From Megachile rotundata (lineage: Eukaryota; Arthropoda; Insecta; Hymenoptera; Megachilidae): 64,000 nt of DNA. The stretch is from positions 1,488,001 to 1,552,000 of the forward strand of contig NW_027473314.1 of the NCBI RefSeq assembly GCF_050947335.1, in the 5' to 3' direction. The position numbers were made by a program, and so were the translations under genes. A model generated the notes under the pieces. The model had not been told where the DNA came from and did not search any database. It saw only the letters and a program-made list of their open reading frames with translations. Below, piece by piece: positions 46,181 to 61,600 of the stretch; within the stretch, counting starts at the first letter, position 1, and each line of letters begins with the position of its first letter.

Positions 46181-49100
46181 ATACAGTCACAATCATACAA
46201 TCACAATCATACAATCACAATCATACAATCATAATCATACAATCACAATCATACAAGGACAATCATTCAATCACAATCATACAGTCACAATCATACAATC
46301 GCAATCACACAACCACAATCATACAATCACAGTCATACAATCACAATCATACAATCACAATCATACAATCACAATCATACAATCACAATCATACAATCAC
46401 AATCATACAATCACAATCATACAATCACAGTCATACAATCACAATCATACAATCACAGTCATACAATCACAATCATACAGAAACAATCATACCATCACAA
46501 TCATACAATCGCAATCAAAGAATCACAATCATACAATCACAATCATACAATCACAATCATACAATAGCAATCATACAATCACAGTCAAACAATCACAATC
46601 ATAGAATCGCAATCATACAATCACAATCATACAATCACAATCATACAATCACAATCATACAAGCACAATCATACAATCACAATCATACAATCACAATCAT
46701 ACAATCACAATCATACAATCACAATCATACAATCACAATCATAAAATCACAATCATACAATAACAATCATACGATCACAATCATACAATCACAATCATAC
46801 AATCACAATCAAACAGTCAGAATCATACAATCACAATCATACAATCACGATCATACAATCACGATCATACAATCACGATCATACAATCACGATCATACAA
46901 TCACAATCATACCATCACAGTCACACAATTACAATCATACAATCACAATCATACAATCATAATCACAAAATCACAATCATACAATCACAATCATACAATC
47001 ACAACCATACAATCACAATCATACAATCACAATCATATAATCACAATCATACAATCACAGTCATACAATCACAATCATACAATCACAATCATACAATCAC
47101 AATCATACAGTCACAATCATACAATCACAATCATACAATCACAATCATACAATCACAATCATACAATCACAATCATAGAATCACAATCATACAATCACAA
47201 TCATACGATCACAATCATACAATCACAATCATACAATCACAATCATACAGTCACAATCATACAATCACAATCATACAATCACAATCATACAATCACAATC
47301 ATACAATCACAATCATACGATCACAATCATACAATCACAATCATACAATCACAATCATACAGTCACAATCATACAATCACAATCATACAATCACAATCAT
47401 ACAATCATAATCATACAATCACAATCATACAAGGACAATCATACAATCACAATCATACAGTCACAATCATACAATCGATATCACACAACCACAATCATAC
47501 AATCACAGTCATACAATCACAATCATACAATCACAATCATACAATCACAATCATACAATCACAATCATACAATCACAGTCATACAATCACAATCATAACA
47601 TCACAGTCATACAATCACAATCATACAGTCACACTCATACAATCACAATCATACAATCACAATCATACAATCACAATCATACAATCACAATCATACAATC
47701 ACAATCATACAATCACAATCATACAATCACAATCATACAATCACAATCATACAATCACAATCATACAATCGCAATCATACAGAAACAATCATACAACCTT
47801 AATTATACAACTACAATCATATGATCACAATCATACAATCACAATCATACAATCACAATCATACAATCACAATCATACGATCACAATCATACAATCACAA
47901 TCATACAATCATAATCATACAATCACAATCATACAAGGACAATCATACAATCACAATCATGCAGTCACAATCATACAATCGCAATCACACAACCACAATC
48001 TTACAATCACAGTCATACAATCACAATCATACAATCACAATCATACAATCACAATCATACAATCACAATCATACAATCACAATCATACAATCACAATCAT
48101 ACAGTCACAGTCATACAATCACAATCATACAATCACAGTCATACAATCACAATCATACAGTCACAATCATACAATCACAATCATACGATCACAATCATAC
48201 AATCACAATCATACAATCACAATCATACAATCACAATCATACAATCACAATCATACAATCACAATCATAGAATCACAATCATACAATCACAATCATACAA
48301 TCACAATCATACAATCGCAATCAAAGAATCACAATCATACAATCACAATCATACAATCACAATCATACAATAGCAATCATACAATCACAGTCAAACAATC
48401 ACAATCATAGAATCGCAATCATACAATCACAATCATACAATCACAATCATACAATCACAATCATACAAGCACAATCATACAATCACAATCATACAATCAC
48501 AATCATACAATCACAATCATACAATCACAATCATAAAATCACAATCATACAATAACAATCATACGATCACAATCATACAATCACAATCATACAATCACAA
48601 TCAAACAGTCAGAATCATACAATCACAATCATACAATCACGATCATACAATCACGATCATACAATCACGATCATACAATCACAATCATACCATCACAGTC
48701 ACACAATTACAATCATACAATCACAATCATACAATCATAATCACAAAATCACAATCATACAATCACAATCATACAATCACAACCATACAATCACAATCAT
48801 ACAATCACAATCATACAATCACAATCATACAATCACAGTCATACAATCACAATCATACAATCACAATCATACAATCACAATCATACAGTCACAATCATAC
48901 AATCACAATCATACAATCACAATCATACAATCACAATCATACAATCACAATCATAGAATCACAATCATACAATCACAATCATACGATCACAATCATACAA
49001 TCACAATCATACAATCACAATCATACAGTCACAATCATACAATCACAATCATAAAATCACAATCATACAATCATAATCATACAATCACAATCATACAAGG

Positions 49101-49360
49101 ACAATCATACAATCACAATCATACAGTCATAATCATACAATCGATATCACACAACCACAATCATACAATCACAGTCATACAATCACAATCATACAATCAC
49201 AATCATACAATCACAATCATACAATCACAATCATACAATCACAGTCATACAATCACAATCATACAATCACAGTCATACAATCACAATCATACAGTCACAA
49301 TCATACAATCACAATCATACAATCACAATCATACAATCACAATCATACAATCACAATCAT
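46181..49360. repeat. Region 8: return of families E and F
   Basis: The variant set resembles 16-22 kb: E at 46811 and 48603 (1,792 bp, 128 units), F at 47475 and 49141 (1,666 bp, 119 units), one CCTTAATTA with CAACTAC (47797) and one family B (47959). A CATATGATC unit at 47819 is unique in the window. CATAACATCAC near 47595 has two adjacent bases exchanged but keeps unit length. No gene is visible. Confidence 0.8.
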
Positions 49361-52000
49361 ACAATCCTAATCATAGAATCACAATCATACAATCACAATC
49401 ATACGATCACAATCATACAATCACAATCATACAATCACAATCATACAGTCACAATCATACAATCACAATCATACAATCACAATCATACAATCACAATCAT
49501 ACAATCACAATCATACAATCACAATCATACAATCACAATCATACAATCACAATCATACAATCACAATCATACAATCACAATCATACAATCACAATCATAC
49601 AAGGACAATCATACAATCACAATCATACAATCACAATCATACAATCACAATCATACAATCACAATCATACAATCACAATCATACAATCGCAATCAAAGAA
49701 TCACAATCATACGATCACAATCATACAATCACAATCATACAATCACAGTCATACAATCGCAATCATACAATCACAATCATACAGAAACAATCATACAACC
49801 TTAATTATACAACCACAATCATACGATCACAATCATACCATCACAATCATACAATCACAATCATACAATCACAATCATACAATCACAATCATACAATCAC
49901 AATCATACGATCACAATCATACAATCACAATCATACAATCACAATCATACAGTCACAATCATACAATCACAATCATACAATCACAATCATACAATCATAA
50001 TCATACAATCACAATCATACAAGGACAATCATACAATCACAATCATACAGTCACAATCATACAATCGATATCACACAACCACAATCATACAATCACAGTC
50101 ATACAATCACAATCATACAATCACAATCATACAATCACAATCATACAATCACAATCATACAATCACAATCATACAATCACAGTCATACAATCACAATCAT
50201 ACAATCACAGTCATACAATCACAATCATACAATCACAATCATACAATCTCAGTCATACAATCACAATCATACAGTCACAATCATACAATCACAATCATAC
50301 AATCACAATCATACAATCACAATCATACAATCACAATCATACAATCACAATCATACAATCACAATCATACAATCACAATCATACAATCACAATCATACAA
50401 TCGCAATCAAAGAATCACAATCATACAATCACAATCATACAATCACAATCATACAATCACAATCATACAATCACAATCATACAATAGCGATCATACAATC
50501 ACAGTCAAACAATCACAATCATAGAATCACAATCATACAATCACAATCATACATTCGCAATCATACAATCGCAATCATACAATCACAATCATACAGAAAC
50601 AATCATACAACCTTAATTATACACCTACAATCATACGATCACAATCATACAATCACAATCATACAATCACAATCATACAATCACAATCATACAATCACAA
50701 TCATACAATCACAATCATACAATCATAATCATACAATTACAATCATACAAGGACAATCATACAATCACAATCATGCAGTCACAATCATACAATCGCAATC
50801 ACACAACCACAATCTTACAATCACAATCATACGATCACAATCATACGATCACAATCATACGCTCACAATCATACCATCACAATCATACAATCACAATCAT
50901 ACAATCACAAGCATACGATCACAATCATACAATCACAATCATACAATCACAATCTCACAATCACAATCATACAGTCACAATCATACAATCACAATCATAG
51001 AATCACAATCATACAATCACAATCATACAATCAAAATCATACAATCACAATCACACAATCACAATCATACAATCACAATCATACAATCGTAATCATACAA
51101 TCACAATCATACAATGACAATCATACAATCACAATCATACAGTCACAGTCATACAATCGCAATCACACAATCACAATCTTACAATCACAATCATACGATC
51201 ACAATCATACTATCACAATCATACAATCACAATCATACAATCACAATCATACAATCACAATCATACAATCACAATCATACAATCACAATCATACAATCAC
51301 AATCATACAATCACAATCATACAATCACAATCATACAATCACAATCATACAATCACAATCATACAATCGCAATCATACAATCGCAATCATACAATCGCAA
51401 TCATACAATCGCAATCATACAATCGGAATCATACAATCGCAATCAAAGAATCACAATCATACGATCACAATCATACAATCGCAATCATACAATCACAATC
51501 ATACAATCACAATCATACAATCACAATCATACAATCACAATCATACAATGACTATCATACAATCACAATCATACAATCACAATCATACAATCACAATCAT
51601 ACAATCACAATCATACAATCACAATCATACAATCACAATCATACAATCACAATCATACAATCACAATCATACTATCACAATCATACAATCACAATCATAC
51701 AATCACAATCTCACAATCACGATCATACAATAACGATCATCCAATCACAATCATACAATCACAATCATACAATCGCAATCATACAATCACAAACATACAG
51801 AAACAATCATACAATTACTATCATACAATCACAATCATACAATCACAATCATACAATCACAATCATACAATCACAATCATACAATCACAATCATACAATC
51901 ACAATCATACAGTCACAATCATGCAATCACAATCATACAATCACAATCATACAATCACAATCATACAATCACAATCATACAATCACAATCATACAACCAC
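49361..52000. repeat. Left copy of a 2.6 kb segment duplicated 6.6 kb away
   Basis: Rare variants here recur at 56.0-58.6 kb: TCCTAAT (49365, 56001), ATCTCAG (50246, 56882), ATTCGC (50553, 57175), ACACCTAC (50621, 57243) and TCGTAAT (51087, 57709). Most were seen only in these two places. The offset is 6,636 bp (474 units) up to ATCTCAG, 6,622 bp (473 units) from the ACAATAGC landmark at 50485 to family C at 51114, and 6,636 bp again from family D at 51548. So one unit was lost and one gained since duplication. Confidence 0.87.
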
Positions 52001-52480
52001 AATCATACAATCACAATCATACAATCACAATCATACAATCACAATCATACAATCACAATCATACAATCACAATCATACAATCACAATCATCCAATCACAA
52101 TCATACAATCACAATCATACAATCGCAATCATACAATCACAAACATACAGAAACAATCATACAATTACTATCATACAATCACAATCATACAATCACAATC
52201 ATACAATCACAATCATACAATCACCATCATACAATCACAATCATACAATCACAATCATACAGTCACAATCATGCAATCACAATCATACAATCACAATCAT
52301 ACAATCACAATCATACAATCACAATCATACAATCACAATCATACAACCACAATCATACAATCACAATCATACAATCACAATCATACAATCACAATCATAC
52401 AATCACAATCATACAATCACAATCATAGAATCACAATCATACAATCACAATCATACAATCAAAATCATACAATCACAATC
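51780..52480. repeat. 350-bp (25-unit) tandem duplication
   Basis: AAACATACAG at 51791 and 52141, with the CAATTAC unit after it, and CATGCAATC at 51921 and 52271 are 350 bp apart. Both copies then continue with five plain units and a CAACCAC unit. Similar local copies, spaced 658 and 364 bp, occur at 58.4-59.6 kb (CATGCAATC at 58557, 59215 and 59579). Confidence 0.8.
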
Positions 52481-53843
52481 ACACAATCACAATCATACAA
52501 TCACAATCATACAATCATAATCATACAATCACAATCATACAATGACAATCATACAATCACAATCATACAGTCACAGTCATACAATCGCAATCACACAATC
52601 ACAATCTTACAATCACAATCATACGATCACAATCATACTATCACAATCATACAATCACAATCATACAATCACAATCATACAATCACAATCATACAATCAC
52701 AATCATACAATCACAATCATACAATCACAATCATACAATCACAATCATACAATCACAATCATACAATCACAATCATACAATCACAATCATACAATCGCAA
52801 TCATACAATCGCAATCATACAATCGCAATCATACAATCGCAATCATACAATCGCAATCATACAATCGCAATCATACAATCGCAATCAAAGAATCACAATC
52901 ATACGATCACAATCATACAATGACTATCATACAATCACAATCATACAATCATAATCATACAATCACAATCATACAATCACAATCATACAATCACAATCAT
53001 ACAATCGCAATCATACAATCACAAACATACAGAAACAATCATAAAATTACTATCATACAATCACAATCATACAATCACAATCATACAATCACAATCATAC
53101 AATCACAATCATACAATCACAATCATACAATCACAATCATACAGTCACAATCATGCAATCACAATCATACAATCACAATCATACAATCACAATCATACAA
53201 TCACAATCATACAATCACAATCATACAACCACAATCATACAATCACAATCATACAATCACAATCATACAATCACAATCATACAATCACAATCATACAATC
53301 ACAATCATAGAATCACAATCATACAATCACAATCATACAATCAAAATCATACCATCACAATCACACAATCACAATCATACAATCACAATCATACAATCAT
53401 AATCATACAATCACAATCATACAATGACAATCATACAATCACAATCATACAGTCACAGTCATACAATCGCAATCACACAATCACAATCTTACAATCACAA
53501 TCATACGATCACAATCATACTATCACAATCATACAATCACAATCATACAATCACAATCATACAATCACAATCATACAATCACAATCATACAATCACAATC
53601 ATACAATCACAATCATACAATCACAATCATACAATCACAATCATACAATCACAATCATACAATCGCAATCATACAATCGCAATCATACAATCGCAATCAT
53701 ACAATCGCAATCATACAATCGCAATCATACAATCGCAATCATACAATCGCAATCATACAATCGCAATCAAAGAATCACAATCATACGATCACAATCATAC
53801 AATGACTATCATACAATCACAATCATACAATCATAATCATACA
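52080..53843. repeat. 882-bp (63-unit) tandem duplication
   Basis: CACAAACATACAG (AAACAT at 52141 and 53023), CATGCAATC (52271 and 53153), family C (52542 and 53424), the end of the TCGCAAT run (52879 and 53761) and family D (52920 and 53802) are all offset by exactly 882 bp. Reading along both copies I found only a handful of differences: CCAATC at 52091, CACCATC near 52223, AAAATTAC at about 53043, ACCATC near 53352, and one more TCGCAAT unit in the second copy (8 versus 7) by substitution. This is among the youngest duplications in the window. Confidence 0.88.
53656..53767 (+). repeat. Homogenised TCGCAAT run, 8 units (longest of the set)
   Basis: Eight successive CATACAATCGCAAT units end in a TCAAAGAATC unit. 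Comparable runs, by first TCG position and unit count, are 5488 (6), 10067 (6), 43233 (7), 43695 (6), 44101 (6), 44549 (6), 51367 (6, one reading TCGGAAT), 52795 (7), 58003 (6), 58647 (6) and 60117 (5). All end in TCAAAGAATC, so the right edge is fixed and the count varies at the left. Confidence 0.9.
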
Positions 53844-53939
53844 ATCACAATCATACGATCACAATCATACAATCACAATCATACAATCACAATCATACAA
53901 TCACAATCATACAATCACAATCATACAATCACAATCATA

Positions 53940-55240
53940 CAATCACAAACATACAGAAACAATCATACAATCACTATCATACAATCACAATCATACAATC
54001 ACAATCATACAATCACAATCATACAATCACAATCATACAATCACAATCATACAATCACAATCATACAATCACAATCATACAATCCCAATCATACAATCGC
54101 AATCAAGGAATCACAATCATACGATCACAATCATACAATCACAATCATACAATCGCAATCATACAATCGCAATCATACAATCACAATCATACAGAAACAA
54201 TCATACAACCTTAATTATACAACCACAATCATACGATCACAATCATACAATCACAATCATACAATCACAATCATACAATCACAATCATACAATCACAATC
54301 ATACAATCACAATCATACAATCACAATCATACAAGGACAATCATACAATCACAATCATACAGTCACAATCATACAATCGCAATCACACAACCACAATCAT
54401 ACAATCACAGTCATACAATCACAAACATACAATCACAATCATACAATCACAATCATACAATCACAATCATACAATCGCAATCAAGGAATCACAATCATAC
54501 GATCACAATCATACAATCACAATCATACAATCGCAATCATACAATCGCAATCATACAATCACAATCATACAATCACAATCATACAATCACAAACATACAG
54601 AAACAATCATACAATCACTATCATACAATCACAATCATACAATCACAATCATACAATCACAATCATACAATCACAATCATACAATCACAATCATACAATC
54701 ACAATCATACAATCACAATCATACAATCCCAATCATACAATCGCAATCAAGGAATCACAATCATACGATCACAATCATACAATCACAATCATACAATCGC
54801 AATCATACAATCGCAATCATACAATCACAATCATACAGAAACAATCATACAACCTTAATTATACAACCACAATCATACGATCACAATCATACAATCACAA
54901 TCATACAATCACAATCATACAATCACAATCATACAATCACAATCATACAATCACAATCATACAATCACAATCATACAAGGACAATCATACAATCACAATC
55001 ATACAGTCACAATCATACAATCGCAATCACACAACCACAATCATACAATCACAGTCATACAATCACAAACATACAATCACAATCATACAATCACAATCAT
55101 ACAATCACAATCATACAATCGCAATCAAGGAATCACAATCATACGATCACAATCATACAATCACAATCATACAATCGCAATCATACAATCGCAATCATAC
55201 AATCACAATCATACAGAAACAATCATACAACCTTAATTAT
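53940..55240. repeat. 644-bp (46-unit) near-tandem duplication
   Basis: The AATCCC unit (54081, 54725), the following TCAAGGAATC unit and CCTTAATTA (54209, 54853) are offset by 644 bp, and both are followed by AAGGACAATC, CACAACCAC and CAAACATAC units. A third, partly matching block has CCTTAATTA at 55231, 378 bp later. CAATCCC units otherwise occur near 5.8, 10.5, 12.3, 14.7 and 60.5 kb, always next to TCAAGGAATC. Confidence 0.8.
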
Positions 55241-55996
55241 ACAACCACAATCATACGATCACAATCATACAATCACAATCATACAATCACAATCATACAA
55301 TTACTATCATACAATCACAATCATTCAATCGCAATCATACAATCACAATCTCACAATCACGATCATACAATCACGATCATACAATCACAATCTCACAATC
55401 ACAATCACACAATCACAATCATACAATCATAATCATACAATCGCAATCATGCAATCACAATCATACAGAAACAATCATACAATCACTATCATACAATCAC
55501 AATCATACAATCACAATCATATCATCACAATCATACAATCACAATCATACAATCACAATCATACAATCGCAATCATACAATCACAATCATACAGAAACAA
55601 TCATACAACCTTAATTATACAACCACAATCATACGATCACAATTATACAATCACAATCATACAATCACAATCATACAGTCACAATCATACAATCACAATC
55701 ATACAATCACAATCATACAATCATAATCATACAATCACAATCATACAAGGACAATCATTCAATCACAATCATACAGTCACAATCATACAATCGCAATCAC
55801 ACAACCACAATCATACAATCACAGTCATACAATCACAATCATACAATCACAATCATACAATCACAATCATACAATCACAATCATACAATCACAGTCATAC
55901 AATCACAATCATACAATCACAGTCATACAATCACAATCATACAGTCACAATCATACAATCACAATCATACAATCACAATCATACAATCACAATCAT

Positions 55997-58640
55997 ACAA
56001 TCCTAATCATAGAATCACAATCATACAATCACAATCATACGATCACAATCATACAATCACAATCATACAATCACAATCATACAGTCACAATCATACAATC
56101 ACAATCATACAATCACAATCATACAATCACAATCATACAATCACAATCATACAATCACAATCATACAATCACAATCATACAATCACAATCATACAATCAC
56201 AATCATACAATCACAATCATACAATCACAATCATACAAGGACAATCATACAATCACAATCATACAATCACAATCATACAATCACAATCATACAATCACAA
56301 TCATACAATCACAATCATACAATCGCAATCAAAGAATCACAATCATACGATCACAATCATACAATCACAATCATACAATCACAGTCATACAATCGCAATC
56401 ATACAATCACAATCATACAGAAACAATCATACAACCTTAATTATACAACCACAATCATACGATCACAATCATACCATCACAATCATACAATCACAATCAT
56501 ACAATCACAATCATACAATCACAATCATACAATCACAATCATACGATCACAATCATACAATCACAATCATACAATCACAATCATACAGTCACAATCATAC
56601 AATCACAATCATACAATCACAATCATACAATCATAATCATACAATCACAATCATACAAGGACAATCATACAATCACAATCATACAGTCACAATCATACAA
56701 TCGATATCACACAACCACAATCATACAATCACAGTCATACAATCACAATCATACAATCACAATCATACAATCACAATCATACAATCACAATCATACAATC
56801 ACAATCATACAATCACAGTCATACAATCACAATCATACAATCACAGTCATACAATCACAATCATACAATCACAATCATACAATCTCAGTCATACAATCAC
56901 AATCATACAGTCACAATCATACAATCACAATCATACAATCACAATCATACAATCACAATCATACAATCACAATCATACAATCACAATCATACAATCACAA
57001 TCATACAATCACAATCATACAATCGCAATCAAAGAATCACAATCATACAATCACAATCATACAATCACAATCATACAATCACAATCATACAATCACAATC
57101 ATACAATAGCGATCATACAATCACAGTCAAACAATCACAATCATAGAATCACAATCATACAATCACAATCATACATTCGCAATCATACAATCGCAATCAT
57201 ACAATCACAATCATACAGAAACAATCATACAACCTTAATTATACACCTACAATCATACGATCACAATCATACAATCACAATCATACAATCACAATCATAC
57301 AATCACAATCATACAATCACAATCATACAATCACAATCATACAATCATAATCATACAATCACAATCATACAAGGACAATCATACAATCACAATCATGCAG
57401 TCACAATCATACAATCGCAATCACACAACCACAATCTTACAATCACAATCATACGATCACAATCATACGATCACAATCATACGCTCACAATCATACCATC
57501 ACAATCATACAATCACAATCATACAATCACAAGCATACGATCACAATCATACAATCACAATCATACAATCACAATCTCACAATCACAATCATACAGTCAC
57601 AATCATACAATCACAATCATAGAATCACAATCATACAATCACAATCATACAATCAAAATCATACAATCACAATCACACAATCACAATCATACAATCACAA
57701 TCATACAATCGTAATCATACAATCACAATCATACAATGACAATCATACAATCACAATCATACAGTCACAGTCATACAATCGCAATCACACAATCACAATC
57801 TTACAATCACAATCATACGATCACAATCATACTATCACAATCATACAATCACAATCATACAATCACAATCATACAATCACAATCATACAATCACAATCAT
57901 ACAATCACAATCATACAATCACAATCATACAATCACAATCATACAATCACAATCATACAATCACAATCATACAATCACAATCATACAATCACAATCATAC
58001 AATCGCAATCATACAATCGCAATCATACAATCGCAATCATACAATCGCAATCATACAATCGCAATCATACAATCGCAATCAAAGAATCACAATCATACGA
58101 TCACAATCATACAATCGCAATCATACAATCACAATCATACAATCACAATCATACAATCACAATCATACAATCACAATCATACAATGACTATCATACAATC
58201 ACAATCATACAATCACAATCATACAATCACAATCATACAATCACAATCATACAATCACAATCATACAATCACAATCATACAATCACAATCATACAATCAC
58301 AATCATACTATCACAATCATACAATCACAATCATACAATCACAATCTCACAATCACGATCATACAATAACGATCATCCAATCACAATCATACAATCACAA
58401 TCATACAATCGCAATCATACAATCACAAACATACAGAAACAATCATACAATTACTATCATACAATCACAATCATACAATCACAATCATACAATCACAATC
58501 ATACAATCACAATCATACAATCACAATCATACAATCACAATCATACAGTCACAATCATGCAATCACAATCATACAATCACAATCATACAATCACAATCAT
58601 ACAATCACAATCATACAATCACAATCATACAATCACAATC
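55997..58640. repeat. Right copy of the 2.6 kb duplicated segment
   Basis: This is the partner of 49,361-52,000. It carries the same order of rare variants, from TCCTAAT at 56001 through family F (56701), CCTTAATTA (56435, 57233), family B (57395), family C (57736), six TCGCAAT units and family D (58184) to CATGCAATC at 58557. In the left copy one of the six TCGCAAT units reads TCGGAAT (51423) and the right copy does not, so that change followed the duplication. Upstream of 55,990 the two copies lie in different contexts. Confidence 0.86.
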
Positions 58641-61600
58641 ATACAATCGCAATCATACAATCGCAATCATACAATCGCAATCATACAATCGCAATCATAC
58701 AATCGCAATCATACAATCGCAATCAAAGAATCACAATCATACGATCACAATCATACAATCGCAATCATACAATCACAATCATACAATCACAATCATACAA
58801 TCACAATCATACAATCACAATCATACAATGACTATCATACAATCACAATCATACAATCACAATCATACAATCACAATCATACAATCACAATCATACAATC
58901 ACAATCATACAATCACAATCATACAATCACAATCATACAATCACAATCATACAATCACAATCATACTATCACAATCATACAATCACAATCATACAATCAC
59001 AATCTCACAATCACGATCATACAATAACGATCATCCAATCACAATCATACAATCACAATCATACAATCGCAATCATACAATCACAAACATACAGAAACAA
59101 TCATACAATTACTATCATACAATCACAATCATACAATCACAATCATACAATCACAATCATACAATCACAATCATACAATCACAATCATACAATCACAATC
59201 ATACAGTCACAATCATGCAATCACAATCATACAATCACAATCATACAATCACAATCATACAATCACAATCATACAATCACAATCATACAACCACAATCAT
59301 ACAATCACAATCATACAATCACAATCATACAATCACAATCATACAATCACAATCATACAATCACAATCATACAATCACAATCATCCAATCACAATCATAC
59401 AATCACAATCATACAATCGCAATCATACAATCGCAATCATACAATCACGAACATACAGAAACAATCATACAATTACTATCATACAATCACAATCATACAA
59501 TCACAATCATACAATCACAATCATACAATCACAATCATACAATCACAATCATACAATCACAATCATACAGTCACAATCATGCAATCACAATCATACAATC
59601 ACAATCATACAATCACAATCATACAATCACAATCATACAATCACAATCATACAACCACAATCATACAATCACAATCATACAATCACAATCATACAATCAC
59701 AATCATACAATCACAATCATACAATCACAATCATAGAATCACAATCATACAATCACAATCATACAATCAAAATCATACAATCACAATCACACAATCACAA
59801 TCATACAATCACAATCATACAATCATAATCATACAATCACAATCATACAATGACAATCATACAATCACAATCATACAGTCACAGTCATACAATCGCAATC
59901 ACACAATCACAATCTTACAATCACAATCATACGATCACAATCATACTATCACAATCATACAATCACAATCATACAATCACAATCATACAATCACAATCAT
60001 ACAATCACAATCATACAATCACAATCATACAATCACAATCATACAATCACAATCATACAATCACAATCATACAATCACAATCATACAATCACAATCATAC
60101 AATCACAATCATACAATCGCAATCATACAATCGCAATCATACAATCGCAATCATACAATCGCAATCATACAATCGCAATCAAAGAATCACAATCATACGA
60201 TCACAATCATACAATGACTATCATACAATCACAATCATACAATCATAATCATACAATCACAATCATACAATCACAATCATACAATCACAATCATACAATC
60301 ACAATCATACAATCACAATCATACAATCACAATCATACAATCACAATCATACAATCACAAACATACAGAAACAATCATACAATCACTATCATACAATCAC
60401 AATCATACAATCACAATCATACAATCACAATCATACAATCACAATCATACAATCACAATCATACAATCACAATCATACAATCACAATCATACAATCACAA
60501 TCATACAATCACAATCATACAATCCCAATCATACAATCGCAATCAAGGAATCACAATCATACGATCACAATCATACAATCACAATCATACAATCGCAATC
60601 ATACAATCGCAATCATACAATCACAATCATACAGAAACAATCATACAACCTTAATTATACAACCACAATCATACGATCACAATCATACAATCACAATCAT
60701 ACAATCACAATCATACAATCACAATCATACAATCACAATCATACAATCACAATCATACAAGGACAATCATACAATCACAATCATACAGTCACAATCATAC
60801 AATCGCAATCACACAACCACAATCATACAATCACAGTCATACAATCACAAACATACAATCACAATCATACAATCACAATCATACAATCACAATCATACAA
60901 TCGCAATCAAGGAATCACAATCATACGATCACAATCATACAATCACAATCATACAATCGCAATCATACAATCGCAATCATACAATCACAATCATACAGAA
61001 ACAATCATACAACCTTAATTATACAACCACAATCATACGATCACAATCATACAATCACAATTATACAATCACAATCATACAATTACTATCATACAATCAC
61101 AATCATTCAATCGCAATCATACAATCACAATCTCGCAATCACGATCATACAATCACGATCATACAATCACAATCTCACAATCACAATCACACAATCACAA
61201 TCATACAATCATAATCATACAATCGCAATCATGCAATCACAATCATACAGAAACAATCATACAATCACTATCATACAATCACAATCATACAATCACAATC
61301 ATATCATCACAATCATACAATCACAATCATACAATCACAATCATACAATCGCAATCATACAATCACAATCATACAGAAACAATCATACAACCTTAATTAT
61401 ACAACCACAATCATACGATCACAATTATACAATCACAATCATACAATCACAATCATACAGTCACAATCATACAATCACAATCATACAATCACAATCATAC
61501 AATCATAATCATACAATCACAATCATACAATCACAATCATACAATCACAATCATACAATCACAATCATAGAATCACAATCATACAATCACAATCATACAA

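Noticed and set aside
47590..47610. Possible second phase slip at CATAACATCAC
   Set aside because: The unit is still 14 bp; two adjacent bases are exchanged. CCTTAATTA at 47797 and later landmarks remain on the same phase.
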